Shown here: piece by piece, positions 29,119 through 37,167 of the stretch
How the letters are laid out: the number at the start of each line of letters is the position of its first letter
Position numbering within the stretch: position 1 is the stretch's first letter
From: Cystobacter ferrugineus
Lineage (GTDB): Bacteria; Myxococcota; Myxococcia; Myxococcales; Myxococcaceae
Direction: 5' to 3'
Assembly: GCF_001887355.1 (NCBI RefSeq)
Contig: NZ_MPIN01000008.1
Location: 175,935-239,934, forward strand
DNA length: 64,000 bases
Notes under the pieces: generated by a model
Databases searched by the model: none
Told to the model about the DNA's origin: nothing
What the model saw: the letters and a program-made list of their open reading frames with translations, nothing else
Program-made: the position numbers and the translations under genes

Positions 29119-30201
29119 TCACACCTGCATTTTCAGCCGGGTTTCTTGCACCTCCAACGAACTGGGAGGCTGTTCACGCCCGGCCTGGCGCATGAGGCGG
29201 AGGATGGAGGGGCCGAGCACGTCGACCTCGGTGGAGGCGAAGGTCTCCGAGCCGAAGCGGCGGATGGTCTCCGTCTGGCGCTCGAGGATGCGGGCGTCCT
29301 GTTTGAAGATGTGGAGGGCGACGGGGGTGATGAAGGGCTTGATGAGCCAGTGAGGCAGGGGCAGGCGGAAGGTGACGACGGCGTACACCCAGGTGTCCCA
29401 GTCCTCGGCGGGCGTCATGGCCGAGGTGACCATCAGGTGGCTGTCTTCCCCCAGGCGGTACTCCACCTGGGCGATGGAGGGCATGAGGAAGCGGTCGAAG
29501 TGCTGCAACACCCCGCCACCCGGAGCGAGCAGACGGCCCACGAGCCCCTCGGGCCGGGGCTCGCCGATGTACTCGGCCTCCACCTGGTGGGCGCCCCGGC
29601 GCACCACCACGTCGATCTCATGGCGTTGCTTCTCGGTGCGGAACAGCCCGCCGTGGAGGAAGGACGTGTGGGGCACGTCGAGCGTGTTCTCCAGCAGGGC
29701 ATGGAGCGAGCCCCCGGCGCGCAGGGTCCGGCGCACGGTGCTGTAGCCCGGGGCGTCCAGCAGGGGGAAGCGGTAGGGCTCGTGGGTGGGCTCGACGCCG
29801 GGGGTGGAGTACACCCAGACGAAGCCCTCCTGCTCGCGCGTGGCGTGCCAGGTGGCGCAGCGGCTCCTGGCCTCGGGCTCACCGATGAGACCGGGGACGG
29901 CGCGGCACTGGCCCGAGGCATCGAAGCGCCAGCCGTGGTAGCCGCACTGGAGCTGGCCGTTCACCACGCGGCCCAGGGACAAGGGCACGTTGCGGTGGGG
30001 ACACCGGTCCGCGAGCGCCGCGGGCTTGCCCTCGGCGGTGCGGAAGAGGACGAGCGGCGTGCCCTGCAGCGTGCGGGCGAGGGGCTTGTGGCCCAGCTCG
30101 CTCGAGGTGCAGAGGATGAACCAACTGTGGGGCAGGCGCACCACCGACACGAGCCCCGATGGCGCGGCCGAACCCCGCGCTTCCTCACGAGAAGAACCCA
30201 T
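29119..30201 (-). CDS. Rieske non-haem iron oxygenase alpha subunit
   Basis: A 360 aa ring-hydroxylating oxygenase-like protein. The Rieske 2Fe-2S ligands are C67-x-H69 (RCPHRNVPLS) and C86-x2-H89 (CGYHGWRFD). The mononuclear iron site is N172/D175/H178/H183 in ENTLDVPHTSFLH, matching the N-x2-D-x2-H-x4-H pattern. Such enzymes hydroxylate or demethylate aromatic or sterol-like substrates and need a reductase, which is not adjacent. Substrate unknown. It is divergent from the erythromycin-esterase family gene, with 111 bases between starts. Confidence 0.92.
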   Translation of the reverse strand: MGSSREEARGSAAPSGLVSVVRLPHSWFILCTSSELGHKPLARTLQGTPLVLFRTAEGKPAALADRCPHRNVPLSLGRVVNGQLQCGYHGWRFDASGQCRAVPGLIGEPEARSRCATWHATREQEGFVWVYSTPGVEPTHEPYRFPLLDAPGYSTVRRTLRAGGSLHALLENTLDVPHTSFLHGGLFRTEKQRHEIDVVVRRGAHQVEAEYIGEPRPEGLVGRLLAPGGGVLQHFDRFLMPSIAQVEYRLGEDSHLMVTSAMTPAEDWDTWVYAVVTFRLPLPHWLIKPFITPVALHIFKQDARILERQTETIRRFGSETFASTEVDVLGPSILRLMRQAGREQPPSSLEVQETRLKMQV

Positions 30202-30312
30202 GCACCCACTCTAATGCGCTCGCCTGCCTACCAGGAGGGGATTGACCGGAAGACGCTCGGGTCCGGGTGCCCCATCTGGGCGGACGGACACCGCGGCCCC
30301 ACGTTCAAGCGT

Positions 30313-31641
30313 ATGAAGACGACGCCCGAACTGATCGAGGGAGTGCGCACCGCGGCCCTGAAGCTCAAGGGCGAGGACACGGACTTCGATGCGCTGCTGG
30401 AGAGCATCGGGGACGCGCGCTTCGTGCTGCTGGGCGAGGCCACCCATGGCACGCATGAGTTCTATCAGGCGCGCGCCGTGCTCACCCGCCGGCTCATCGC
30501 CGAGCGGGGCTTCAGCGCGGTGGCGGTGGAGGCGGACTGGCCGGACGCGCTGCGGCTCAACCAGTACGTCCGGGGCGAGCCCCGGGACAGCCGGGTGGAA
30601 GAGGCCCTGGACGACTTCCAGCGCTTTCCCCGGTGGATGTGGCGCAACGCCGAGATGCGGGCGTTCGTGGAATGGCTGCGCGCGCACAACGCCTCCCGCC
30701 CGGCCGGGGAGCGAGCGGGCCTCTACGGGTTGGACCTCTACAGCCTGCACGCCTCCATGCGCGAGGTGGTGCGCTACCTGGAAGCGCGCGACCCCGTGGC
30801 GGCCGCGCGCGCACGGGAGCGGTACGCGTGCTTCGACCGCTTCGGCGAGGACGCCCAGTCCTATGGCCACGCCACCACCTATGGCTACGCGGACACCTGC
30901 GAACAGGAGGTGCTGGCGCAACTCAAGGAGCTGCTCGAGCGCCGGGTGCGAGACGGGGCGAGTGAGGAAGACGCGAACTTCCACGCGGAGCAGAACGCCC
31001 GGCTGGCCCGGGACGCGGAGGCGTACTACCGGGCCATGTTCGCGGGACGGGACGAGTCCTGGAACCTGCGCGACACGCACATGGCGGACACCGCGGATGC
31101 CCTGTCCGAGTACCTCGGCCGGCGCCGCGGGGCGCCCGCGCGCCTGGTCATCTGGGCCCACAACTCGCACCTGGGCGATGCCCGCGCCACGCAGATGGGG
31201 GAGCAGGGAGAGCTGAACCTGGGCCAGCTCCTGCGCGAGCGGCACGGCCGGAAGACGTTCAACGTGGGCTTCACCACCTACTCGGGCACGGTGCTCGCCG
31301 CGCGCGAGTGGGACACGCCGGGCCTCAGGCGGCGGGTGCGGCCCGCGCTTCCGGGCAGCTACGAGGCGCTCTTCCACCAGGTGGGCCTGCCCGCCTTCCT
31401 GTTGAGGATGGAGGACCTGGGCGAGGCGGGCTCCGGCCTGCGCGAGCGGCGGCTGGAGCGGGCCATTGGCGTCATCTACGCACCCCATAGCGAACGCCAC
31501 AGCCATTATTTTCTCGCGGAACTGCCCACGCAGTTCGACGCGGTCCTGCACTACGACACCACGCGTGCCGTGCAGCCGCTCGACCGGGACGCGGGCCACG
31601 AGGAGGAGGACGCGGCGGATACCTGGCCCACGGGGATGTAA
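30313..31641 (+). CDS. Erythromycin esterase family protein
   Basis: A 442 aa cytoplasmic protein of the erythromycin esterase (Ere)/succinoglycan-related family. Diagnostic segments are LLGEATHGTHEFYQAR with the catalytic His, VAVEADWPDALRLN with the conserved Glu, YGLDLYSL, and VIWAHNSHLGDARATQMG with the second His. Ere-type members open macrolide lactones, but most chromosomal members have no known resistance role. The ATG at 30313 was chosen because family similarity begins shortly after; an in-frame ATG at 30214 would add 33 unusual residues. Transcribed divergently from the Rieske gene. Confidence 0.9.
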   Translation: MKTTPELIEGVRTAALKLKGEDTDFDALLESIGDARFVLLGEATHGTHEFYQARAVLTRRLIAERGFSAVAVEADWPDALRLNQYVRGEPRDSRVEEALDDFQRFPRWMWRNAEMRAFVEWLRAHNASRPAGERAGLYGLDLYSLHASMREVVRYLEARDPVAAARARERYACFDRFGEDAQSYGHATTYGYADTCEQEVLAQLKELLERRVRDGASEEDANFHAEQNARLARDAEAYYRAMFAGRDESWNLRDTHMADTADALSEYLGRRRGAPARLVIWAHNSHLGDARATQMGEQGELNLGQLLRERHGRKTFNVGFTTYSGTVLAAREWDTPGLRRRVRPALPGSYEALFHQVGLPAFLLRMEDLGEAGSGLRERRLERAIGVIYAPHSERHSHYFLAELPTQFDAVLHYDTTRAVQPLDRDAGHEEEDAADTWPTGM

Positions 31642-31678
31642 AGAGGCTCCGCCAGGAGACTCCAATAGACTGGGCAGC

Positions 31679-34240
31679 ATGAAACGAGCTGTCCTCTTCC
31701 TGTCCCTCGTGCTCGCCGGCTGCAGCCGGGATGAAGCCGTCCGGGCCATCATCCGACTCGACCCCGCGCTGTCCGCGAGCTGCGTCGTCCTGGAAGTGCG
31801 CACCCCGGAGGGGCTGCTGCTCGAGTCCGAGCCCCTGCCCCGCCCGGATGATGACGAGGTGCGCGTGGCGGTCTTCCGCAAGGATCTTCCCGCGGACGTC
31901 CAGCTTCAGGCGCGAGCCATCTGGGGGCAGTCGGGCTGTGAGGAACCGCGGTTCTACAATGGGCGCAGCGAGTGGGTGGAGGTCCACTTCGAGCCGGGGA
32001 CCCAGGAGGCCAGGCTGACCCTGTCGCCGCCGGGCAACGCCGAGGACGAGGATCGCGATGGCTTCGTCGCGTCCGAGCTGGGCGGGGCGGACTGCGATGA
32101 CAAGCGGCAGGAGAGCCGACCCGGGCGCGAGGTCCAGGAACTGTGCGACGCGAGCGCCGACCTCAACTGCGATGGCCGGCGCGGCTGTGACGACCCCACC
32201 TGCTCGGGCCAGACCTGTGCCCGGGCCCCCGCCTCGCTCGCCTTCACCCAGCCGGAGCTGACGACGACGGCGGGCGAGTGCTCGGCGTCGGTGATCGTGG
32301 AGCGCCGCTACTCGGATGGGACACCCGCCCGGCCCAACTTCGCCACCCCCATCACCCTGGCGAGCACGTTCTCCTCCGGCGTGAGGTTCCACGGCGACTC
32401 GGGCTGCACCTCCGCGCCCCCCACCTCCATTCCGGCGGGCAGCAGCAGCGTCAACTTCTTCGTGCGCAACACCACGGTCGGTGAGGGCTCACTGAAGGCC
32501 AACGCCACCTCGCTCCAGCCAGCGACCCTCCGCCACATCCTGAGCCCCGGGCCCGCGACGAAGTTCGTCTTCACCTCCCCGAACACCACGCTCCAGGCGG
32601 GCGACTGTTCTCTCGTCTCGCTCGAGTGGCGCGATGCCTTCGGCAACCCCACGTCCGACAGGCTCGCCTCCCTTTCACTCACCCCTACGCCCACCAACGC
32701 CGAGGAGGGCTTCTACCAGGACGTGGCTTGCACCCAGCCGCTGAACCTCGGCGACCTGGCCCCAGCCTCCTCCCTCACGTTCTATTTCAAGGGCACCCAT
32801 GCCCCCTCGTCCACCATCACCGCCAAGAGCAGCGTCTCGGCCCTGCAAGCGCAAGAGTTCCGGACCGTGAATGCCCTGGCCGCCTCGCGGTTGTCCTTCT
32901 CGACCCCGAACGGACAAGCCGTGTTGGCCGGGCAGTGCTCCGCCCCGGTGAACGTGCGCGTCACGGATGGATACGACAACCTCTCGGCCCTGCCCTCGGG
33001 CCAACTGCTCTCCCTGGCCACTCCGGAGGCAGGCGTCGAGGTGTTCCAGGGAGCCGGGTGCGTGAGTACCCAGAAACTGGGCAACGCGCTGGATCCTCGT
33101 GGAAACAACCCGGTGACCCTCTCGTTCAAGGGCAAGACGGGCAGTACCGTGGAACTCGAGCTGAGCATGGCCAACGTGGGAGAGGTGAAGCAATCCCAGA
33201 CCATCATCCCCGCCGTGCGGCGAGGCTCGTGCCGCATGGAGATCAACGAGAAGACGAAGAGCTGCCCCATCAGCAGCCCCACCAACAGCTCGGTCCCCGT
33301 CACCCTGTCTCGCGGCTTCCTCGTCTTCCAGGCCACCACCGACAACGATACGCCCAGCACCTCCTTCGTCCGCTGCTCGCTGTCGGCCGCCAACGTCGAC
33401 TGCACGCGCAACAACGCCACTGGGCACGCGAACATCGAGTGGCAGGTGGTGGAACTCCACCAGGGGCTGTCGGTCCAGCATCTCCCCAACGTGACGTGCA
33501 CCCAGAACAACATCAGCATCAACAACGTCACCCAGGCCAACACCTTCATCCTCTTCAGCTCTTCCCAGGATGGGAATGCCGTGGACCAGAACGACTTCCC
33601 CGCGGTCCGGCTCAACAGTGGCAATCAGCTCAGCGGCCCGATGAACGGCGGCTGCAACTCCAACCACTTCTACTCCTTCCAGGTGGTCCAATTCGCCGGC
33701 AGCCAGGTGCAACGAAACGTCACGGGCTCGATGAATAAGGAACTCCTGACCGTGTCGTCCCTGCCCACCACGGACATCTCTCGCGCCATCGTGCTGTCCT
33801 CCTGGCAGGTCTCCACCGCGGGCCAGGACATCTACAAACGGATGGTCCGGGGGGAGATCGATCCAGCGGACACCACCAGGCTGAACTTCCGTCGGGGAGC
33901 TGATACTACGTTCAACAGCAATGACATTCCCCAAATCTCCTGGGAACGCATCACCTTCCCCACGGGGACGCTCGTCCAGACGCACGTGTTGACGGTGGCG
34001 AACGGAGTACCGGGTGCAAGTGCAACCCTCGCCACGGCCGTGGATGCGACCCGGACCCTGCTGCTCACCAGTTCCCAGGTTGGCGGCCAGGGCGCGGGCG
34101 AGACCGCGTACGCCACGAATGACGTTCTGGGCTCGGCCATCGGGCGGCTGTCACTCACTGGCGATCAACTCTCCGTGCTACGGGACAGCCCACTCGGAGC
34201 CGCGAGCTGGACGGCATATGCCATCCAGTTCGACCCCTGA
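31679..34240 (+). CDS. Large lipoprotein with DCDD metal-binding motif and Ig-like repeats
   Basis: An 853 aa predicted outer-surface lipoprotein with lipobox LVLAGC (C15). An N-terminal beta domain is followed at residues 122-182 by a MopE-type acidic cysteine-rich motif (DRDGFVASELGGADCDD, then LNCDG), which in related proteins binds metal, probably calcium. From about 183 to 520 there are three similar Ig-like units, each of about 110 residues, with patterns like TTAGECSASV, LQAGDCSLVS and VLAGQCSAPV. The C-terminal 320 residues are a beta-rich domain with many Asn/Thr/Ser. The family is typical of myxobacterial secreted lipoproteins; the specific function is unknown. Probably monocistronic. 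Confidence 0.82.
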   Translation: MKRAVLFLSLVLAGCSRDEAVRAIIRLDPALSASCVVLEVRTPEGLLLESEPLPRPDDDEVRVAVFRKDLPADVQLQARAIWGQSGCEEPRFYNGRSEWVEVHFEPGTQEARLTLSPPGNAEDEDRDGFVASELGGADCDDKRQESRPGREVQELCDASADLNCDGRRGCDDPTCSGQTCARAPASLAFTQPELTTTAGECSASVIVERRYSDGTPARPNFATPITLASTFSSGVRFHGDSGCTSAPPTSIPAGSSSVNFFVRNTTVGEGSLKANATSLQPATLRHILSPGPATKFVFTSPNTTLQAGDCSLVSLEWRDAFGNPTSDRLASLSLTPTPTNAEEGFYQDVACTQPLNLGDLAPASSLTFYFKGTHAPSSTITAKSSVSALQAQEFRTVNALAASRLSFSTPNGQAVLAGQCSAPVNVRVTDGYDNLSALPSGQLLSLATPEAGVEVFQGAGCVSTQKLGNALDPRGNNPVTLSFKGKTGSTVELELSMANVGEVKQSQTIIPAVRRGSCRMEINEKTKSCPISSPTNSSVPVTLSRGFLVFQATTDNDTPSTSFVRCSLSAANVDCTRNNATGHANIEWQVVELHQGLSVQHLPNVTCTQNNISINNVTQANTFILFSSSQDGNAVDQNDFPAVRLNSGNQLSGPMNGGCNSNHFYSFQVVQFAGSQVQRNVTGSMNKELLTVSSLPTTDISRAIVLSSWQVSTAGQDIYKRMVRGEIDPADTTRLNFRRGADTTFNSNDIPQISWERITFPTGTLVQTHVLTVANGVPGASATLATAVDATRTLLLTSSQVGGQGAGETAYATNDVLGSAIGRLSLTGDQLSVLRDSPLGAASWTAYAIQFDP

Positions 34241-34321
34241 GCGGCCACGGCCCACACCGGGGCGAGGAGACGTGAGAATGACCACGGCCGCGCGGGGCAG
34301 ACGTCCCGCGCAGGGCCCGGT

Positions 34322-34906
34322 TCAGCTACCTCCATCTGGTCGGCGGATGCAGATGTCACCAACGAAGGTGATGGAGGAACAGAGGGGCAACCGGGGCCCG
34401 CAGTCCGTATCGGAGGTGCACTGCCCCGAGCAGAAGAAGCCGCCCCAGCCTTCGACGCAGAGCGAGCTCTCGCAATCATTGCCGCTCACGCAGGGGTCCA
34501 CCCCCGAGCGCCCGGTCCCACGCGGCCCGGTGAGGCACAGGCAGCCCTCCGACTCGTCGCACTCGCAGCGCTCGTCCGCCGGGCAGTCGCTGTTGAACGT
34601 GCACGCGCTCCGCGAGCCACCCCCCGGAACGCCCGCATCGGGAACGGTGTCACCGCCGTCCGTGGGTGCACCCGCGTCCACGGGCTCTCCCGCGTCCACC
34701 GGCTCTCCCGCGTCCACGGGCTCTCCCGCGTCCGCGGCGTCACCCCCATCCACGGGAACGCTCCCATCGGACGCATCCGGCACGCCGCCGTCCGTCTGGT
34801 TGCCCACGGGCCCCGCATCGTGCCCCCCGGAAGAGCTGCCCCCGCATCGCGCGAGCGCCACGACCCCCATCACCGCGAAAAAGACAAACAACCTTCTCAA
34901 GAGCAC
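34322..34906 (-). CDS. Cysteine-rich lipoprotein-like protein with DAGEPV repeats
   Basis: A 194 aa exported protein. The N-terminal hydrophobic segment ends in LARC (C21), an imperfect lipobox because Arg occupies the position before Cys. A low-complexity linker rich in Asp/Ala/Gly/Pro carries three DAGEPV units. The C-terminal 100 residues hold about 14 cysteines in short spacing (CTFNSDCPADERCECDESEGC), resembling small disulfide-rich extracellular modules. No enzymatic motif is seen. Divergent from the SAM hydrolase gene. Confidence 0.72.
   Translation of the reverse strand: MLLRRLFVFFAVMGVVALARCGGSSSGGHDAGPVGNQTDGGVPDASDGSVPVDGGDAADAGEPVDAGEPVDAGEPVDAGAPTDGGDTVPDAGVPGGGSRSACTFNSDCPADERCECDESEGCLCLTGPRGTGRSGVDPCVSGNDCESSLCVEGWGGFFCSGQCTSDTDCGPRLPLCSSITFVGDICIRRPDGGS
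34671..34724 (-). repeat. 18-bp tandem repeat encoding DAGEPV
   Basis: Three contiguous 18-bp units read cccgcgtccac(g/c)ggctct on the + strand; one base differs in the middle unit. A degenerate fourth unit follows. The period keeps the reading frame. Confidence 0.85.
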
Positions 34907-35128
34907 CTCTCCCGTGCGACGGGTTGTCTTCCTGGTCAGCCGGCGGAAGGCCGGTTCTCATTGTCATACCACGCCCGGCGCACACTTCCCGAGGCGGGAG
35001 GTCGTCACCCAGACATCGCGTCCGGGGGGCTGCTCTCCCAGTTCGACTCGCCGCAACCCGTGCGTACGGACCACTGGAGCGCCCATGGGCCCCGCCGCCG
35101 AGCGAAGAATGACTATCTTCCCGGCACC

Positions 35129-35926
35129 ATGTCTCCGCCCTTGATCAGCCTGCTCACCGACTTCGGCCTGACGGACACCTACGTGGGCCAGATGAAGGCG
35201 GCCATCCTCCGGGTCGCCCCCCACGCGCGCCTCGTGGACCTCACACACGCGGTGCCCGCGCAGGACGTGAGGGCGGGCGCCTTCCTGTTGTGGAGCTCGG
35301 TGGAAGCCTTCGCCGAGGGCTCACTGCACCTCGCGGTGGTGGATCCCGGCGTGGGCTCCACGCGGCGGGCCGTGGCCGCGAGAAGCCACCGAGGCGACGT
35401 GCTGGTGGGCCCGGACAACGGCCTGCTGGTGCCCGCGCTCGCGCTGCTCGGCGGACTGGCCGAGGCCGTCGAGCTGACCGACCCCGCGTGGTGGGGACCC
35501 CGGCGCTCGCGGACCTTCCATGGAAGGGATCTGTTCGCCCCCGTGGTGGGCCACCTCGCGGCGGGCGTGCCGCTCGAGAAGCTCGGCCGACGCCTGGAGC
35601 GGCTGGAGGCGCCCTTCACCTTCCCCGAGCCCCAGGTGGAAGGCGGAGGCGGCGCGCTCGTGGGCGAGGTGCTACACGTGGATACCTACGGCAACCTCAT
35701 CACCAATCTGCCCGTGGCGCGGCTGCCGGCCCGCTTCGACGTCCAGGTCGGCGACCGCCTCATCCCGGACGCGCCCCATGCCCACTATCAGGCCGTCGCT
35801 CCCGGGGCGCTCCTGTCCCTGGGAGGCAGCACGGGGTTGTTGGAGGTGTCCGTGCGGGACGGCGACGCGGCGCGGGAGCTCGGCGTGGGCCGGGGCGCCC
35901 GGGTGCGCGTCGCCGCGCGCGGATAG
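35129..35926 (+). CDS. S-adenosylmethionine hydrolase (DUF62 / SAM hydroxide adenosyltransferase)
   Basis: A 265 aa protein of the SAM-dependent chlorinase/fluorinase superfamily. It carries LLTDFGLTDTYVGQMKA at the N-terminus, VVDPGVGSTRR, GPDNGLL, FHGRDLFAPV and HVDTYGNLITNLP. The hydrolase triad is D72, R79 and H131, with spacings 7 and 52 as in characterised archaeal DUF62 enzymes. These convert SAM and water to adenosine and methionine. No extended insertion like that of true fluorinases is apparent, so halogenation is unlikely. Cytoplasmic; the ATG at 35129 begins exactly at the family N-terminus. Confidence 0.9.
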   Translation: MSPPLISLLTDFGLTDTYVGQMKAAILRVAPHARLVDLTHAVPAQDVRAGAFLLWSSVEAFAEGSLHLAVVDPGVGSTRRAVAARSHRGDVLVGPDNGLLVPALALLGGLAEAVELTDPAWWGPRRSRTFHGRDLFAPVVGHLAAGVPLEKLGRRLERLEAPFTFPEPQVEGGGGALVGEVLHVDTYGNLITNLPVARLPARFDVQVGDRLIPDAPHAHYQAVAPGALLSLGGSTGLLEVSVRDGDAARELGVGRGARVRVAARG

Positions 35927-35932
35927 CCCGCC

Positions 35933-36841
35933 TCAGCGCTTGGTGGGCTTCTTCTTCGTGGTGGGCTTCTTCACCGGATTCTTCGTGGGCAGGTTCGGGC
36001 CGGAGGCGAGGTCGAACTCATAGGTGCCGCCGAGCAGGAAGCGGAAGTTGTAGATGTCGGAGAGGTCCGGCGTCACCGCGATGCCCGCCACGGCCTCCAG
36101 CACCAGTCCCGGGAAGAGCTCGCGGCGCACCACGGGGATGATCTCCACCTGGTTGGCGTTGTTCGTCCACGTCGGGGTGATGGTGGGCGCGAAGTAGCGG
36201 CGGCCGATGACCTCCAGGCCCACCAGGGTCTGGTCGTTGATGTTGTACGTACCCGCCACGGCGAGTTGCAGCGCGTCCGGGACGTCGAAGTCCGGCCGGG
36301 ACCCGCGATCACGCGTCCCATGGTGGAGGTAGCTCGGGTTGAGCATGAAGCGCAGGTTCTTGGTCACCCGCAGCTCGGCGATGAGCGTGCCCTCGATGTC
36401 CCACGTTCCGTCCGACAGCAGCGGCTGGATGGCGTCCTGGTCGCTCGGGCCGGTGGGGAAGGTGACGCGGCCGTAGGCGCCCAGCGCCAGGGGGCCCGCT
36501 TCCAGGAAGGTCCACTGCAGACCGAGCGGGATGTCACCGAAGGCCACCTGGAAGTTGTTCTCCCCGGGCGTGCCGATGCCCAGGACCTCGAAGTAGACGT
36601 TGGCCTCGACGTTGTCGACGATGCCCCAGCGGATGCTCGGGGACACCTGGTGGTAGGGCAGCGACTTGCCCTGCTCGAGCGAGAAGAAGCCCTGGTAGCG
36701 CAGACCGAGCTCCAGGTTGCCCGGCCGGGTCGTCGACGCGGTGCGCGTCACCATGGCCCGGTAGGGCTTGGCCCAGACGGTGGCGGAGGAGAAGAGGCTG
36801 ACTGCGACGGAGAGAGCAAAGGTGAAGGACCTGGCGTTCAT
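35933..36841 (-). CDS. Outer-membrane beta-barrel-like protein
   Basis: A 302 aa secreted protein with a clear signal peptide (FALSVAVSLFSSATVWA). The mature part is rich in alternating aromatic/hydrophobic beta strands (NLELGLRYQGFF, VEANVYFEVLG, FRFLLGGTYEFDLA), as in the MetA-pathway/phenol-degradation-like outer membrane family. The last 15 residues are a Lys/Pro/Thr-rich tail (KKPTTKKKPTKR), which would be periplasmic or exposed. Function is unknown. The stop is 6 bases after the convergent SAM hydrolase stop, leaving no room for separate terminators. Confidence 0.78.
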   Translation of the reverse strand: MNARSFTFALSVAVSLFSSATVWAKPYRAMVTRTASTTRPGNLELGLRYQGFFSLEQGKSLPYHQVSPSIRWGIVDNVEANVYFEVLGIGTPGENNFQVAFGDIPLGLQWTFLEAGPLALGAYGRVTFPTGPSDQDAIQPLLSDGTWDIEGTLIAELRVTKNLRFMLNPSYLHHGTRDRGSRPDFDVPDALQLAVAGTYNINDQTLVGLEVIGRRYFAPTITPTWTNNANQVEIIPVVRRELFPGLVLEAVAGIAVTPDLSDIYNFRFLLGGTYEFDLASGPNLPTKNPVKKPTTKKKPTKR

Positions 36842-37167
36842 GCGGCGGGACCATAGTTCGGCGCCCACGCGTCCGGCACACAGAGTGAGGGTGTGGTCTC
36901 GCCTGCGCCCCGGGCCCACTTCCGCCACCTGACGCGAGGCGCCTCCGCTCCACGAGCAAGCGCGGCGGCAGCGGGCACTGGTGCATGTGAGCAGGCACTC
37001 GTCAGGAGGGCCTCTTCGCCTGGCCGTTGGTGCCTCGAAGCAGGGCCCGAGGCCCTCGTTGTCGAGCGCTATACAACCCACCTCTTTGTGTTACATATTG
37101 TTTAGAGGTGGCTTTCCAGGGGGAGCCCGAAACACGTCCAGCCAGCGTTCGAGCGAGGACCTTCGCA
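36842..37167. promoter_or_regulatory. Divergent intergenic region of the OM protein and kinase genes
   Basis: 326 bases without a supported gene, between divergent starts. The part near 37065-37110 is markedly more A+T-rich than its surroundings (contains tatacaa and ttacatattg), as expected for promoters, but no convincing paired -35/-10 or sigma-54 site is seen. An inverted repeat lies at 37078-37111. Confidence 0.4.
37078..37111. promoter_or_regulatory. Inverted repeat, possible operator
   Basis: Perfect 8-bp arms ccacctct and agaggtgg are separated by an 18-base AT-rich spacer, 57 bases before the histidine kinase start. It could be a dimeric regulator site or an mRNA hairpin; no consensus is recognised. 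Confidence 0.35.

Noticed and set aside
35129-35926. Halogenase (chlorinase/fluorinase) assignment
   Set aside because: The superfamily name suggests it, but the D-R-H hydrolase triad is present with exact spacing and no halogenase-type insertion is apparent.
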